From NCBI GenBank assembly GCA_011170285.1, contig DUEE01000001.1, forward strand, positions 52,010 to 116,009: a stretch of DNA of 64,000 nt, written 5' to 3'. The position numbers and the translations under genes are program-made. Below the pieces are notes generated by a model. It had not been told where the DNA came from and ran no database searches. It saw only the letters and a program-made list of their open reading frames with translations. This DNA is from Dehalococcoidia bacterium. Its GTDB lineage: Bacteria > Chloroflexota > Dehalococcoidia > Dehalococcoidales > W498. This document shows, piece by piece, positions 9,283-18,840 of this stretch; the first letter of the stretch is position 1, and every line of letters begins with the position of its first letter.

Positions 9283-10512
9283 TTGAAAGTAAGATTGATT
9301 GCCTGGATGAGTTTACTATTAATTTGTTTGTTCGGTGGAAGTTGCACTCCTACCCAAGATTTTGATAACTGCCTGAAATCTATCGTGGAGCCATACCGCT
9401 TCAGTATTGTCAAATGGGAAGCTAAGGTCGTATTTGACGAGTTAAATCAATGGATTTTCAGCGGAAATGAAAAGATTGATGACGAAGTCCATCTAGTTGC
9501 AGATTATTTTTCACTGGTTGAGCGAATAAAAACCATAATGTTAGAAATAGAAGCCATCAACAGCAGTAATGGGCAAGGCAACCTGACTTCGCTTGAAGCT
9601 GAATTTAATAGGTTGCAGGAGCAAAAAGCGGCTTTACAGGATACGGTGGAGAGGATAATAGAAAGGCAGATAAGAGAGACTCTAGCCCAACAAGGCATCT
9701 TCAATCCTATAGATGAATACATAAAGTTAGAAATCGGCTTCCCGCCAGTAAATTTCAAACTAGACAAACCACCTTATCTGCTTGTGATTTCGCCTAGAGA
9801 CAGGATAGAAAGCATGAGAGAAATTACCCTACTACCGAGTCTTGGTCTTGAGGAAATAGAAGATATTGAAGCTGATGTTGATGAATTGGGCGTTTCTTCG
9901 TTGGTGGTAGAGCTTGGTGGTATCAGTGTAACCTGTCCCAGCTTTGTGGTTGACGATGCCAGCCTGCGATTTACTATTGATACTGCTACCGAGGAATGGC
10001 TGCATCAATATCTAGTCTTCAAACCGCTGGGCTTTCTATACCTGTTAGACTTAACTGGTGTAGCCAGAAATTATGAAATTGCTACCATAAATGAAACCTT
10101 AGCTAGTATGGTCAGTAAGGAAGTTGGCTCTATTGTATACGGAAAATACTACTCCTGGTATGAAAATGGCCATAGTCAGAACCAGGGAGTAGAGTCAGGA
10201 TTTGACTTTAACCAGGAGATGAGAGAAATAAGAAGGGCGGTTGACAAATACTTAGCGCGGGGAGAAATTGAACGGGCTGAAGAGTTTATGGAACAGAAGA
10301 GGCAGTATCTAGCTTCAATGGGCTATTATATCAGAAAGCTAAACCAAGCCTATTTTGCATTTAATGGGACTTATGCTGATAGCCCAACCTCGGTTAGTCC
10401 TATCGGAGTTGAGCTGAAAGAGCTGAGAGAGCAAAGTGCCTCGCTGAAGGATTTTCTAGATACAGTGGCGGCAATGACCAGCTGTCAAAATCTGAGGGAT
10501 AGCCTTAGATAA
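9283..10512 (+). CDS. Predicted lipoprotein of unknown function
   Basis: A 409-residue exported protein. The TTG start at 9283 gives a basic n-region (MKVRLIAW), a hydrophobic core (MSLLLICLF) and the lipobox GGSC with Cys21; an internal ATG at 9307 would lose the basic residues. Beyond the lipid anchor come a helical, Glu/Gln-rich part (about 75-125), a central mixed region and a C-terminal helical segment. I do not recognise a domain. It stands alone between a divergent J-domain gene and tRNA-Lys. Confidence 0.8.
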   Translation: MKVRLIAWMSLLLICLFGGSCTPTQDFDNCLKSIVEPYRFSIVKWEAKVVFDELNQWIFSGNEKIDDEVHLVADYFSLVERIKTIMLEIEAINSSNGQGNLTSLEAEFNRLQEQKAALQDTVERIIERQIRETLAQQGIFNPIDEYIKLEIGFPPVNFKLDKPPYLLVISPRDRIESMREITLLPSLGLEEIEDIEADVDELGVSSLVVELGGISVTCPSFVVDDASLRFTIDTATEEWLHQYLVFKPLGFLYLLDLTGVARNYEIATINETLASMVSKEVGSIVYGKYYSWYENGHSQNQGVESGFDFNQEMREIRRAVDKYLARGEIERAEEFMEQKRQYLASMGYYIRKLNQAYFAFNGTYADSPTSVSPIGVELKELREQSASLKDFLDTVAAMTSCQNLRDSLR

Positions 10513-10559
10513 AATCTCGGTTGCACGCCGAACTAATGTTTGCTAAACTGAAGCGATGT

Positions 10560-10631
10560 GGGCCGCTAGCTCAATGGAAGAGCAGCTGACTCTTAATCAG
10601 CCGGTTGGAGGTTCGAGTCCTCCGCGGCTCA
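10560..10631 (+). tRNA. tRNA-Lys (anticodon CTT)
   Basis: A full cloverleaf can be folded. The acceptor GGGCCGC (10560-10566) pairs with GCGGCTC (10624-10630) with one G-T pair; the discriminator is A10631. The anticodon arm is GCTGA-CTCTTAA-TCAGC, with CTT at positions 34-36; the T arm is GGAGG-TTCGAGT-CCTCC. The sequence after the discriminator is CTATC, so CCA is not encoded, unlike the tRNA-Ile at 33562. Confidence 0.95.
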
Positions 10632-10890
10632 CTATCTAACTTTCCTAGCGAAGTTCTTTGTGCTTTCTCACATCTATATGAGATTTTGAGCCTATTTTAC
10701 ACTATATCTGCCAGAAATATAAACCTTTGCCTTTAGCCTTTCCTCTAAACTTTAAGACTTGAAAGTGATTTCTTTCTCGTCAGTTTCTTCTTTTTCCTTT
10801 ACTATTTCTGTTGTCATATTATATTACTTTAAGACAATAACGATAGGGCAGTGAGGGGAACTTTTTGCAGCTTTTTTTAATTTTAAACTA

Positions 10891-11150
10891 CTAGCCGCAA
10901 TCTTGGAAGCAGAAGGTTGCAATAAGTTTGGAGAGACGGTCCTTTTTGACAGAGGTGGCAGGAGTGGTTACAATTCGTGCATAGGAATAAATATTGGCAA
11001 TGTCACTAAGTAAATGAAGGGTCTTCTGTAATCGCTCAGCGACATTGCTGCTAAACTTGATTGGCGATATCGGTGGGCATATAGATGTCCGGGGATTCTA
11101 CCGACATACCAGCATAGGCGAGTTCAACGGTCTCGATATAGGCAAGGGGC
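10891..11150 (-). pseudogene. Decayed coding remnant of unknown family
   Basis: Read on the minus strand, two frames give protein-like text separated by a frameshift. First comes AYIETVELAYAGMSVESPD followed by IYMPTDIANQ, then, in another frame, NVAERLQKTLHLLSDIANI, ending with SKLIATFCFQDCG and a TAG at 10891. No single frame spans it and there is no start. I cannot name the family. The rest of the 600-bp gap (10632-10890 and 11150-11234) shows nothing I can support. Confidence 0.3.
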
Positions 11151-11234
11151 TACGCTTATTCCAAGAATCGGGTTTGATGGCAAATAAGGTGAAAATGACT
11201 CAGGCGTGATTGCTATCGGGGGGAATCATAAGCA

Positions 11235-11753
11235 ATGGCTATTAACAACAAAGAAGTAACTACCACTGAGGAACAGGCTAAGGTCAGACAGAAAACCAGG
11301 CAAATTCTAAAAAGGTTTGGCAGGAAGCAAGGGAATCTTGTGCCTATACTGCAAAAGGTTCAGGGCAAGCTGGGATATCTTCCACGAGAGGCTATGCTGG
11401 AGATTGCCAAATTTCTTAGTATACCGGGTATAGATGTTTATAGCGTAATTACCTTTTATAATCAATTTCGGCTTAATCCCCCGGGGAAGCACTCAATAAG
11501 AGTATGCTTAGGAACTGCCTGCCATATGAAAGGTGGTTACATCACTTTAGATGCCTGGAAGAGGAGGTTAGGTATTGACCGAGGCGAGACCACTCCTGAC
11601 CGGGAATTTGACCTGGATAGTGTCGCCTGTGTTGGCTGTTGTGTTATGGCACCAGTAACTGTGGTTGATGCTAAGCCGCAGGGTAAGGTTGAACCCACCA
11701 AAGTAGATGGGCTCTTGCTTGCATTTGAAATTGAGCGGGAAAAGAAGAGTTAG
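11235..11753 (+). CDS. NADH dehydrogenase/diaphorase 24-kDa subunit (NuoE/HoxE-like)
   Basis: A 172-residue thioredoxin-fold [2Fe-2S] subunit. The cluster ligands C91 and C96 (CLGTAC) and C132 and C136 (CVGCC) keep the C-x4-C and C-x3-C spacing, and the N-terminal four-helix part (ILQKVQGKLGYLPREAM) is typical. It passes electrons near the NADH/FMN subunit of complex I, NAD-linked hydrogenases or formate dehydrogenases. It is the first of three tightly spaced diaphorase genes (2 nt to the next). Confidence 0.95.
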   Translation: MAINNKEVTTTEEQAKVRQKTRQILKRFGRKQGNLVPILQKVQGKLGYLPREAMLEIAKFLSIPGIDVYSVITFYNQFRLNPPGKHSIRVCLGTACHMKGGYITLDAWKRRLGIDRGETTPDREFDLDSVACVGCCVMAPVTVVDAKPQGKVEPTKVDGLLLAFEIEREKKS

Positions 11754-11755
11754 GG

Positions 11756-13663
11756 ATGAAAGTAGCTGAACTGTCAGCCATTACTTCAGCCTTTCAGGAG
11801 ATAAAAAACCGTGCTGAATTACGCTGGCAGACACTCTATGATAGTGGCAAACCAGTAATTATGGTGGGAACAGCTACCTGCGGTCGGGCAGCCGGGGCTC
11901 TGGAAGTACTTAAAGCAATAAGAGATGAGCTAAAGAGGCAGAACCTAGACTTTCCGGTGATTGAGGTGGGATGCTTGGGGCATTGCTATGCCGAGCCATT
12001 GGTGATTATAAGTAAGCCAGAATACCCTCCTATATGCTACGGGCGTGTCAACCCGGTGATAGCCGAGAGGCTAGTCAAGGAATTTGTCATCGGTGATAAC
12101 CCGTGCCTTGAATTCGTCCTTGGTGCCCTGGAAGAAAATGACCTCGTTCCCAGCTTCTCCGATTTTCCCCGAGCTAAGTATGAAAAAAAGGTTATCCTGA
12201 AGAATTGTGGTCAGATCGACCCCAAAGAGATAGACCACTACATTGCTAAGGGTGGCTACTCGTCTCTAGTCAAGGCACTGCATATACCGCCAGAGCAAAT
12301 TATAGAGGAGCTTAAAAGATCGGGATTAAGGGGTAGGGGTGGTGCTGGCTTTCCCACTGGGCGAAAGTGGGAGGTCTGTTGCCGTGCCGTAGGAGAGCCC
12401 AAGTATGTAATATGTAATGGCGATGAGGGTGACCCTGGCGCCTTTATGGATAGGGTAGTCCTGGAGAGTGACCCCCATTCAATAATAGAGGGGATGATTA
12501 TTGCTGGCTATACTGTTGGCGCCCGATACGGTTATATCTATGTTCGCGCCGAGTACCCTCTAGCAGTTGAGCATGTCCAGATTGCTCTTCGCCAGGCAAG
12601 AAGGCTAAACCTGCTGGGCAAGAATATCCTGGGCAGCGACTTCAGCTTTGACATTAGGCTATTTCAGGGCTCAGGAGCTTTTGTCTGCGGTGAGGAGACT
12701 GCCCTTATTGCCTCGCTGGAGGGAAAACCTGGCATACCTTATTATCGCCCACCTTACCCCGCAGTCAAAGGGCTATATGGAAAGCCAACCCTGTTCAATA
12801 ATGTCAAGACATTTGCCTATGTGCGCCATATAATTAATGACGGAGCGGAATGCTTTGCCAGCATTGGCGATGAGAGAAGCAAGGGGACTGCTGTCTTTGC
12901 TCTGGCAGGCAAAGTAGTTAATACCGGGCTAGCTGAGGTTCCTATGGGCACTACCCTGCGCCAGGTTATCTTTGATGTTGGTAGTGGTATCCCCGGGGGT
13001 AAGCATTTCAAAGCGGTTCAAATTGGAGGTCCCTCTGGTGGCTGTTTACCTGAGTCGGCTCTGGATTTGCCTATTGATTTTGACTCGCTTAGTGATGCCG
13101 GAGCTATGATGGGCTCGGGCGGGATGGTGGTGCTTGATGAGGATGATTGCATGGTAGAGATAGCCCGCTATTTTTTAGAGTTTACCCAGAGTGAGTCTTG
13201 TGGCAAATGCACCTTCTGTCGCCTGGGGACAAAGCAGATGCTGGAAATATTAAATGATATTACCCAGGGGCGGGGACGAATTGACGATATTGATATGCTC
13301 AGCCAGCTAGCCGAAGATGTAATAGCCGGCTCTCTCTGTGGTCTGGGGAAGACAGCCCCCAATCCAGTTTTAACCACCCTGCGTTACTTCAGAGATGAAT
13401 ATGAGGCTCACATCAAGGAAGGACGCTGCCCGGCACTAATGTGTCGTGACCTTATCGCATATTATATTATCCCTGAGAAGTGTGAGCGTTCCTGTGATGC
13501 CTGTGTTGGGACCTGCACCGTAGAGGCAATAACCACCAATAAGAAGAGAATTAAGGTCATTGACCAGGAGAAATGTGTGAAGTGCGGCACCTGTCTTGAT
13601 GCCTGTCCCCCCCAATACAATGCCGTAATAAAGCTATCACCACCAAGCGAGGTGCCAAGTTAA
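11756..13663 (+). CDS. NADH-binding flavoprotein subunit (NuoF/HoxF/HymB-like)
   Basis: A 635-residue subunit with four parts. An N-terminal thioredoxin-like [2Fe-2S] domain (about 30-120; TATCGRAAG and CLGHC) leads the protein. The NADH/FMN core follows, with GRGGAGFPTGRKWE and GDEGDPGAFMDR. Next comes the N3-type [4Fe-4S] site SCGKCTFC with its later Cys (SLCGLG). Last is a C-terminal 2x[4Fe-4S] ferredoxin (CERSCDACVGTC and CVKCGTCLDAC). The first ferredoxin site has C-x3-C instead of the usual C-x2-C at its start. This layout occurs in NAD(P)-linked, often electron-bifurcating, hydrogenases and formate dehydrogenases. Gene spacing is 4 nt to the HoxU-like gene. Confidence 0.95.
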   Translation: MKVAELSAITSAFQEIKNRAELRWQTLYDSGKPVIMVGTATCGRAAGALEVLKAIRDELKRQNLDFPVIEVGCLGHCYAEPLVIISKPEYPPICYGRVNPVIAERLVKEFVIGDNPCLEFVLGALEENDLVPSFSDFPRAKYEKKVILKNCGQIDPKEIDHYIAKGGYSSLVKALHIPPEQIIEELKRSGLRGRGGAGFPTGRKWEVCCRAVGEPKYVICNGDEGDPGAFMDRVVLESDPHSIIEGMIIAGYTVGARYGYIYVRAEYPLAVEHVQIALRQARRLNLLGKNILGSDFSFDIRLFQGSGAFVCGEETALIASLEGKPGIPYYRPPYPAVKGLYGKPTLFNNVKTFAYVRHIINDGAECFASIGDERSKGTAVFALAGKVVNTGLAEVPMGTTLRQVIFDVGSGIPGGKHFKAVQIGGPSGGCLPESALDLPIDFDSLSDAGAMMGSGGMVVLDEDDCMVEIARYFLEFTQSESCGKCTFCRLGTKQMLEILNDITQGRGRIDDIDMLSQLAEDVIAGSLCGLGKTAPNPVLTTLRYFRDEYEAHIKEGRCPALMCRDLIAYYIIPEKCERSCDACVGTCTVEAITTNKKRIKVIDQEKCVKCGTCLDACPPQYNAVIKLSPPSEVPS

Positions 13664-13667
13664 GGGT

Positions 13668-14333
13668 ATGAAGACAATATCTTTAACCATTGATGGCAAG
13701 AGGATAAGCGCTAATGAGGGAGAGAAGCTCCTTTGGGTGGCACTGGGTAATGGTATCTATATTCCTAACCTGTGTGGTCTTCAGGATAATTCACAGCCGC
13801 CGGCTGCTTGCCGTCTGTGTTTCGTTGAAGTGGAGGGTAAGGAGAAACCAGTTACTGCCTGCACAGAGACAGTAACTGACGGAATGGTGATAGACACCAG
13901 AGGGGGAAAGGCGTTAAGGCTGGCACGTACTGCCTTTGAGCTGCTTATGTCATCTCAACAGGTGGACTGCGCTCACTGTGCCAAGAATGGCTCCTGCGAG
14001 CTTCAACAAATTGCTCATCATCTTAATATTAAGCTTAAATCAAATCGCTTTAGGCGAATTCTGCGGGAACTACCAATAGATGATAGTAGTTCTGTATTTA
14101 CCTACGACCCGAATAAATGCGTTCTCTGTGGTCGGTGTGTCTGGGTATGTCGGGAGCGTCTGGGTATAGGAGCTATTGGCTTTGCTTATCGTGGCTTTCA
14201 GCGAGTGGTTACTACCTTTGCCGGTGAGGCATTTGCCGATTCTAAGTGCCAGGAATGCGGAGAGTGCGTTCGTGTCTGTCCTTGTGGTGCCCTGGTGTTT
14301 AAGAATGATAAAACCGAGGAGGAGCAAACTTGA
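13668..14333 (+). CDS. Iron-sulfur diaphorase subunit (HoxU / NuoG N-terminal-like)
   Basis: A 221-residue electron-wiring subunit. The N-terminal [2Fe-2S] ferredoxin fold shows CGLQ, CRLC and a later TAC. The His/Cys [4Fe-4S] site is CAHCAKNGSC with a following HH. Two [4Fe-4S] motifs close the protein (CVLCGRCVWVC and CQECGECVRVCPCG). It matches HoxU or the first quarter of NuoG and stops before any catalytic domain. In known systems this part hands electrons to a hydrogenase, formate dehydrogenase or other reductase; none is encoded here. Confidence 0.93.
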   Translation: MKTISLTIDGKRISANEGEKLLWVALGNGIYIPNLCGLQDNSQPPAACRLCFVEVEGKEKPVTACTETVTDGMVIDTRGGKALRLARTAFELLMSSQQVDCAHCAKNGSCELQQIAHHLNIKLKSNRFRRILRELPIDDSSSVFTYDPNKCVLCGRCVWVCRERLGIGAIGFAYRGFQRVVTTFAGEAFADSKCQECGECVRVCPCGALVFKNDKTEEEQT

Positions 14334-15190
14334 GAGTCTACCTTGATTGCCTACCTTGTCTACTGCGACAGGCTCTGGAGGCAGCCAGAGCCGCTACTGA
14401 AGACGAGAATATCCACCGCCGGGTGATAAATTCTGTAGCCGCTATGATTCCACAGTTGTCGTCAGACTTGAGACCACCGGAGATTGCCCAGCAGGGCTAC
14501 CAGCTTATCTACCAGATTACTGGGAATAGTGACCCATTCCGTCAGGTAAAAGTTGAGTCTAACCGTGAGGCATTGGCACTTTACCCTCGTCTCAAGGAGG
14601 TAGTGTCTAATTCGGAAGCACCGTTGCTCACGGCATGTAAGCTAGCTATAATTGGTAACTCTATAGATCTTGCTCCTAACTTTGATTATGGTGGTATCAA
14701 CAATATTGTGGGAACGGCTCTGGCATCTCCACTAGTCATCAATGACTATCAGCAGTTCGTCCACAATATCAATAACTCACGGCACATCTTATACCTTGGT
14801 GATAATGCTGGTGAGATTGTATTTGACCGTGTGCTCATCGAGGAGCTTCGTCAGATTAAGGAGCTGGAGATTGACTTTGTGGTAAGGGAAAGACCAATCA
14901 TAAATGATGCTACAATGGAGGATGCTATGGCCGTGGGCATGGACAGGGTAGCCAGGATAGTCTCCAGTGGTTGTGACGCTCCAGCCACCATCCTCTCCCA
15001 GTGCTCCTCTGAGCTGCTAAGACTTTACTATTCTGCCGATGTCATAATTGCTAAGGGACAGGGAAACTACGAATCGCTGGACGAGGAGCCGGATAACATC
15101 TTCTTCCTGCTGAGGGCTAAGTGTCAAATAGTAGCCAGGTTGCTGAGGGTGAATGTTGGCGATGCCATTCTCCAGCGACATAGGGGATGA
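14330..15190 (+). CDS. DUF89 family damage-control phosphatase-like protein
   Basis: A 286-residue metal-dependent phosphatase-like protein of the DUF89/ARMT1 family. It has the N-terminal YLDCLPCLLRQALEA motif typical of the archaeal-type branch, a GDNAGEIVFD active-site segment (D158, N159), RERPIINDATMEDA, and AKGQGNYESL near the end. Family members hydrolyse harmful phospho-metabolites. The start is TTG at 14330, overlapping the upstream stop as TTGA, with GAGGAG nearby, so it is translationally coupled to the HoxU-like gene. The substrate and the reason for this coupling are unknown. Confidence 0.9.
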   Translation: MRVYLDCLPCLLRQALEAARAATEDENIHRRVINSVAAMIPQLSSDLRPPEIAQQGYQLIYQITGNSDPFRQVKVESNREALALYPRLKEVVSNSEAPLLTACKLAIIGNSIDLAPNFDYGGINNIVGTALASPLVINDYQQFVHNINNSRHILYLGDNAGEIVFDRVLIEELRQIKELEIDFVVRERPIINDATMEDAMAVGMDRVARIVSSGCDAPATILSQCSSELLRLYYSADVIIAKGQGNYESLDEEPDNIFFLLRAKCQIVARLLRVNVGDAILQRHRG

Positions 15191-15364
15191 GGCAGAAATT
15201 GAGGCAGCCTCTAGTAACGGCTACAATAGTAGTGGGCCATTGTGGACAGTTCCTGAGCTCTTCTTCGAAGATAGGACCCCTCTGGGATGTAAAAGAGGTA
15301 ACAATTGAATTAATGGAATAGAAGTCGGCAAATCTTTAAGTTCAGATGTAGTTACGGAGATGTA

Positions 15365-17653
15365 ATGGCTGAAAAATATGCTCATAATACTAATAAAACA
15401 GAAAAGGCTCATATCCACATAACCGGGATGACCTGTGCCTCCTGTGTCGCCCGGGTTGAGGAGGCTCTGTCAAGTGTACCCGGCGTAGTTTCAGCCAATG
15501 TTAACCTGGCTTCAGAGAAAGCCACTGTGGAATACACCGAAGGAATGCAGCTAGTTGACCTGCAGCGGGCAGTGATGGAAGCTGGCTATGAACTGGGCTT
15601 AGAAGCGGCGATACTGGAAGATGTCACTACTGCTGCCCAGCGAGAACTGCGTGGCGTAAGGAATCGGTTTATCTTTGCCGCTATCCTCGCCGCATCAATT
15701 ATGGCTCTAATGTGGGCACCCGCATTCGCTGGGAAGTCCTATCTACTATGGGCACTGGCGACACCGGTGCAGTTCTGGGCAGGCTGGCGATTCTACCGGG
15801 GTGCTTGGGGAGCATTAAGACACAAGACTGCGGATATGAATACGCTGATTGCTGTGGGCACCTCAGCCGCTTACTTTTATAGTATGGTAGCTGTTCTCTT
15901 TCCTGGTCTCTTTGCTGCTACCGAGGTAGAGCCTGGTCTCTACTTTGATACCTCAGCGATGATTATTACTCTAATACTGCTTGGTCGCTTTTTGGAAACA
16001 CGAGCCAGAGGACAGACTTCAGAGGCGATAAAGAAGCTCATCGGTCTGAATCCTAAGACAGCTCTGGTTATCAGCGACAGTGAGGAAAGAGAAATTTCCA
16101 TTGAAGATGTTCAGGTTGGTGACCTCATTATAGTACGGCCGGGAGAGCGAGTACCCGTGGATGGCATTGTTCGTGAGGGCTATTCCATCATTGATGAGTC
16201 CATGATTACCGGTGAGAGTATTCCTGTAGAGAAAAAGACGGGTGATGAAGTTATCGGTGCCTCTATTAATAAGACAGGTAGCTTCAAGTTCGAGGCAACC
16301 AGGGTGGGCAAGGATACCACCCTGGCTCAAATTATCCGACTGGTGGACGAAGCCCAGGGAAGCAAGGCGCCTATTCAACGCCTGGCTGATGTCGTTGCCA
16401 GCTACTTCGTGCCGATAGTAATTGGCATTGCCACCATTACCTTCATAATATGGTACTTTGCCGGACCATCCCCGTCTCTTACCTACGCCATTCTCAACTT
16501 TGTGGCAGTACTTATTATCGCTTGCCCCTGCGCTATGGGGCTGGCGACGCCAACCGCCATTATCGTGGGCACCGGTAAAGGAGCCGAGCATGGTGTTCTT
16601 ATCAGGAGTGCTGAGACACTGGAGAGGTCTCACCAAATAAGTGCTGTGCTGCTGGATAAAACAGGCACCCTAACCCAGGGTAAACCCAAGGTAACCGATA
16701 TTTTCGCTGTCCCCTCTTCTTCCCAGGAAGAGGTTCTCCTGCTGGCAGCCTCCGTAGAATATGGCTCAGAGCATCCACTCGGTGAGGCTATAGTTAGGGC
16801 GGCCTCAAAGAGGAAGCTGAAGATACCATCAGCTTCAGATTTTAACGCTATCCCCGGACACGGTGTCGAGGCTTCAGTGGAAGGCAAAAAGCTTATCTTA
16901 GGCAACCTCAGGCTAATGAGTGAGAAGAACCTTTCCTGGAATGGGCTGGGGGAAGAGGCCGAACGACTCTGGGCAAAAGGCAGGACAGTGATGTTTTTGG
17001 GTATAGATAGACAGGTAGTGGGCATCATCGCTCTGGCTGATACCCTTAAGCCGAATGCCAAAGCGGCAGTGGGTGCGCTACATAATATGGGTATTGAGGT
17101 AATGATACTCACCGGAGACAACCAGCGTACCGCTGAAGCTATTGCCCGAGAGGTGGGCATTGACCGTGTCTTGGCTGAGGTGCTGCCGGAACGCAAGGCT
17201 CAGGAGGTTAAAAAGCTGCAGGAAGAAGGCAAGGTAGTGGCAATGGTAGGAGACGGGATAAATGATGCCCCGGCTCTGGCTCAAGCGGATGTGGGCATCG
17301 CCATCGGCACCGGCACTGACGTGGCGATGGAAACTGGAGATATTACGCTGATTAGCGGTGATTTAGGGGGAATTGTAACTGCCGTATCCCTAAGCAAACG
17401 CACCATGAGAACTATCAAGCAGAACCTCTTCTGGGCTTTTGCCTACAATAGCGCTCTTATACCAGTGGCGGCAGGGGTGTTATACCTTGCCTTCGGGAAT
17501 GCTAGTGTCCCCTCAGGACTTCACTTTATTTTAGGTAACTATGGTTTCCTGAATCCTATTCTGGCAGCGGCAGCCATGGCCGCCAGCTCCCTCACCGTGG
17601 TATCCAACTCACTGCGTCTAAAAGGGTTTAGACCAGTCAAATTTGAAGACTAA
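15365..17653 (+). CDS. copA: Copper-transporting P1B-type ATPase (CopA)
   Basis: A 762-residue exporter of Cu(I). One N-terminal heavy-metal domain carries GMTCASC (C24, C27). Then come the transmembrane helices with the ion motif CPC (387-389), the actuator TGES, the phosphorylation site DKTGTLT (D431), the SEHPLGE nucleotide-binding His-Pro, TGDN and [13 protein letters not shown]-domain gene follows 17 nt later. GGAGA lies 5 nt before the ATG at 15365. No CopY/CsoR-type regulator is adjacent. Confidence 0.96.
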   Translation: MAEKYAHNTNKTEKAHIHITGMTCASCVARVEEALSSVPGVVSANVNLASEKATVEYTEGMQLVDLQRAVMEAGYELGLEAAILEDVTTAAQRELRGVRNRFIFAAILAASIMALMWAPAFAGKSYLLWALATPVQFWAGWRFYRGAWGALRHKTADMNTLIAVGTSAAYFYSMVAVLFPGLFAATEVEPGLYFDTSAMIITLILLGRFLETRARGQTSEAIKKLIGLNPKTALVISDSEEREISIEDVQVGDLIIVRPGERVPVDGIVREGYSIIDESMITGESIPVEKKTGDEVIGASINKTGSFKFEATRVGKDTTLAQIIRLVDEAQGSKAPIQRLADVVASYFVPIVIGIATITFIIWYFAGPSPSLTYAILNFVAVLIIACPCAMGLATPTAIIVGTGKGAEHGVLIRSAETLERSHQISAVLLDKTGTLTQGKPKVTDIFAVPSSSQEEVLLLAASVEYGSEHPLGEAIVRAASKRKLKIPSASDFNAIPGHGVEASVEGKKLILGNLRLMSEKNLSWNGLGEEAERLWAKGRTVMFLGIDRQVVGIIALADTLKPNAKAAVGALHNMGIEVMILTGDNQRTAEAIAREVGIDRVLAEVLPERKAQEVKKLQEEGKVVAMVGDGINDAPALAQADVGIAIGTGTDVAMETGDITLISGDLGGIVTAVSLSKRTMRTIKQNLFWAFAYNSALIPVAAGVLYLAFGNASVPSGLHFILGNYGFLNPILAAAAMAASSLTVVSNSLRLKGFRPVKFED

Positions 17654-17670
17654 TTAAAGGAGGTGTGCTA

Positions 17671-17829
17671 ATGGCAATTGACCCGGTTTGCAAGATGGAA
17701 GTGGAAGAGAGTAAGGCAGTAGCTACCTCCGAATACAAGGGAGAGAAATACTACTTCTGTGCCGCTGGTTGTAAGAAAGCCTTTGACCAGAACCCTGAGA
17801 AATACCTAGCTGAGGGAAAAAAGAACTAG
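17671..17829 (+). CDS. YHS-domain small metal-binding protein
   Basis: A 52-residue protein that is a single YHS domain: DPVCKM at the start (C7) and YYFCAAGCKKAF (C30, C34), then a lysine-rich tail. YHS domains bind metals and often accompany or fuse to CopA-type ATPases, so a copper-delivery role is likely but inferred. AAAGGAGGTG sits 6 nt before the ATG. Confidence 0.88.
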   Translation: MAIDPVCKMEVEESKAVATSEYKGEKYYFCAAGCKKAFDQNPEKYLAEGKKN

Positions 17830-17876
17830 GTTTAGTATTACAGGTGGAACCGGGATAACGAGCGCCTTATTCCAAG

Positions 17877-18275
17877 CTACCCTGCCAGCCGTTGAAGGTA
17901 GCGGTGAGCCCAAAGCGCAGCTTTGGCTCCCTCGCCAGTAGCAACGGCTATTTGCTTCTCAGGCACATCAATCACATATCCGGCGGCATAAAGTCTAAGT
18001 GCTGTGTTTTCACAGGAGCAGCTAATAGGCACCTCTCCCCATTTGTTGATTCCAATAATTCCGCTTATTGGCCCAGAGTTGGGCACCAGACCAATTCAAT
18101 GAAAACTCCAGTAGTCTCCAGCCGTTTCCTCTCGCCACTCATCGGGTCTCTTATCAGGATCCCGTGACAAAATCTTGACCCTCGATTTTCTAGGTTTGAT
18201 ATTCAGTAAAAATGCTAAGGTTGTTGGCATCCGATAGCTTATCAATAAGAATAGCATCACCAGTTAAGGGACTTC
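17877..18275 (-). pseudogene. Thioredoxin reductase pseudogene (C-terminal part)
   Basis: Minus-strand translation gives a thioredoxin-reductase C-terminus in pieces. One frame reads GDAILIDKL...NLSIFTEYQT, hits TAG (18190-18192), then KIEGQDFV. A frameshift near 18162 leads to GILIRDPMSGERKRLE and TTGVFIE. A second frameshift near 18094 (one base missing between FIE and GLVPNSG) leads to the final YVIDVPEKQIAVATGEGAK and its tail. The AAGD and GEGA landmarks of the FAD domain are visible, the first altered to AAGY. The N-terminal half with CxxC is absent. Confidence 0.85.
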
Positions 18276-18408
18276 ATTTCCAAATCTAGGCTCTTTGAGA
18301 CGTCTACGCTACTATTTCTTACTACCCTGAGAATATTTATTGACAAGCCCCCAATATAGGACTAAGCTCAAACCCAAATATGTTAAATAACACTGTAGGA
18401 GAAGGGAC

Positions 18409-18582
18409 GTGAAATACCGAGTTCACCGATTAGATGTCAGTATGACGAGGGACCAGGTAAGGCTAGAGCAATTCCTGAATAACTTGGATGGTGAGGTCAT
18501 AGCGATAATCCCGAACATTACTATTCAGACTTTATAGAGCCCCAAGGTGGATTTCCTCTTCATCGTAGAGAAAGTAAGCTAG
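18409..18582 (+). pseudogene. Small gene with an in-frame amber codon
   Basis: GTG at 18409, preceded by AGGAGAAGGG, opens a frame of 42 codons (VKYRVHRLDV... to ...PNITIQTL) ending in TAG at 18535-18537. The same frame then continues SPKVDFLFIVEKVS to a second TAG at 18580. The downstream piece looks like the natural end of the same domain. It may be a decayed small gene, a real 42-residue protein or a suppressed stop; its pseudogene neighbourhood favours decay. Function unknown. Confidence 0.45.
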
Positions 18583-18840
18583 TAAGTCTAAGGGATTTGA
18601 GCCCTTCTCAGAAACGGAGTAGCCGAGTTTAGTCCTGCATGGCTATCCAGTGGAGCCTCTCGTGTGGTTCACTGCCGACAGATGTATCCCTATCCTGAGC
18701 CACATTGATATCAGTGTAGGGGCTCCCTTTTCGGGAAATATAATCCTTTGCCCTTTTGCAGTAGGGGTAGGTAGACGTCGAATAGATAACCACTTTCTTA
18801 TCAGTTATTCTTTAATCTCCAATACAGAATGTTTGGTAGC
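18583..18840. other. Intergenic stretch, nothing supported
   Basis: A short plus-strand frame (18650-18844) has no ribosome binding site and an atypical mix of residues. I see no RNA gene, repeat or terminator here. The region belongs to the decayed tract between the YHS gene and the regulator. Confidence 0.5.
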
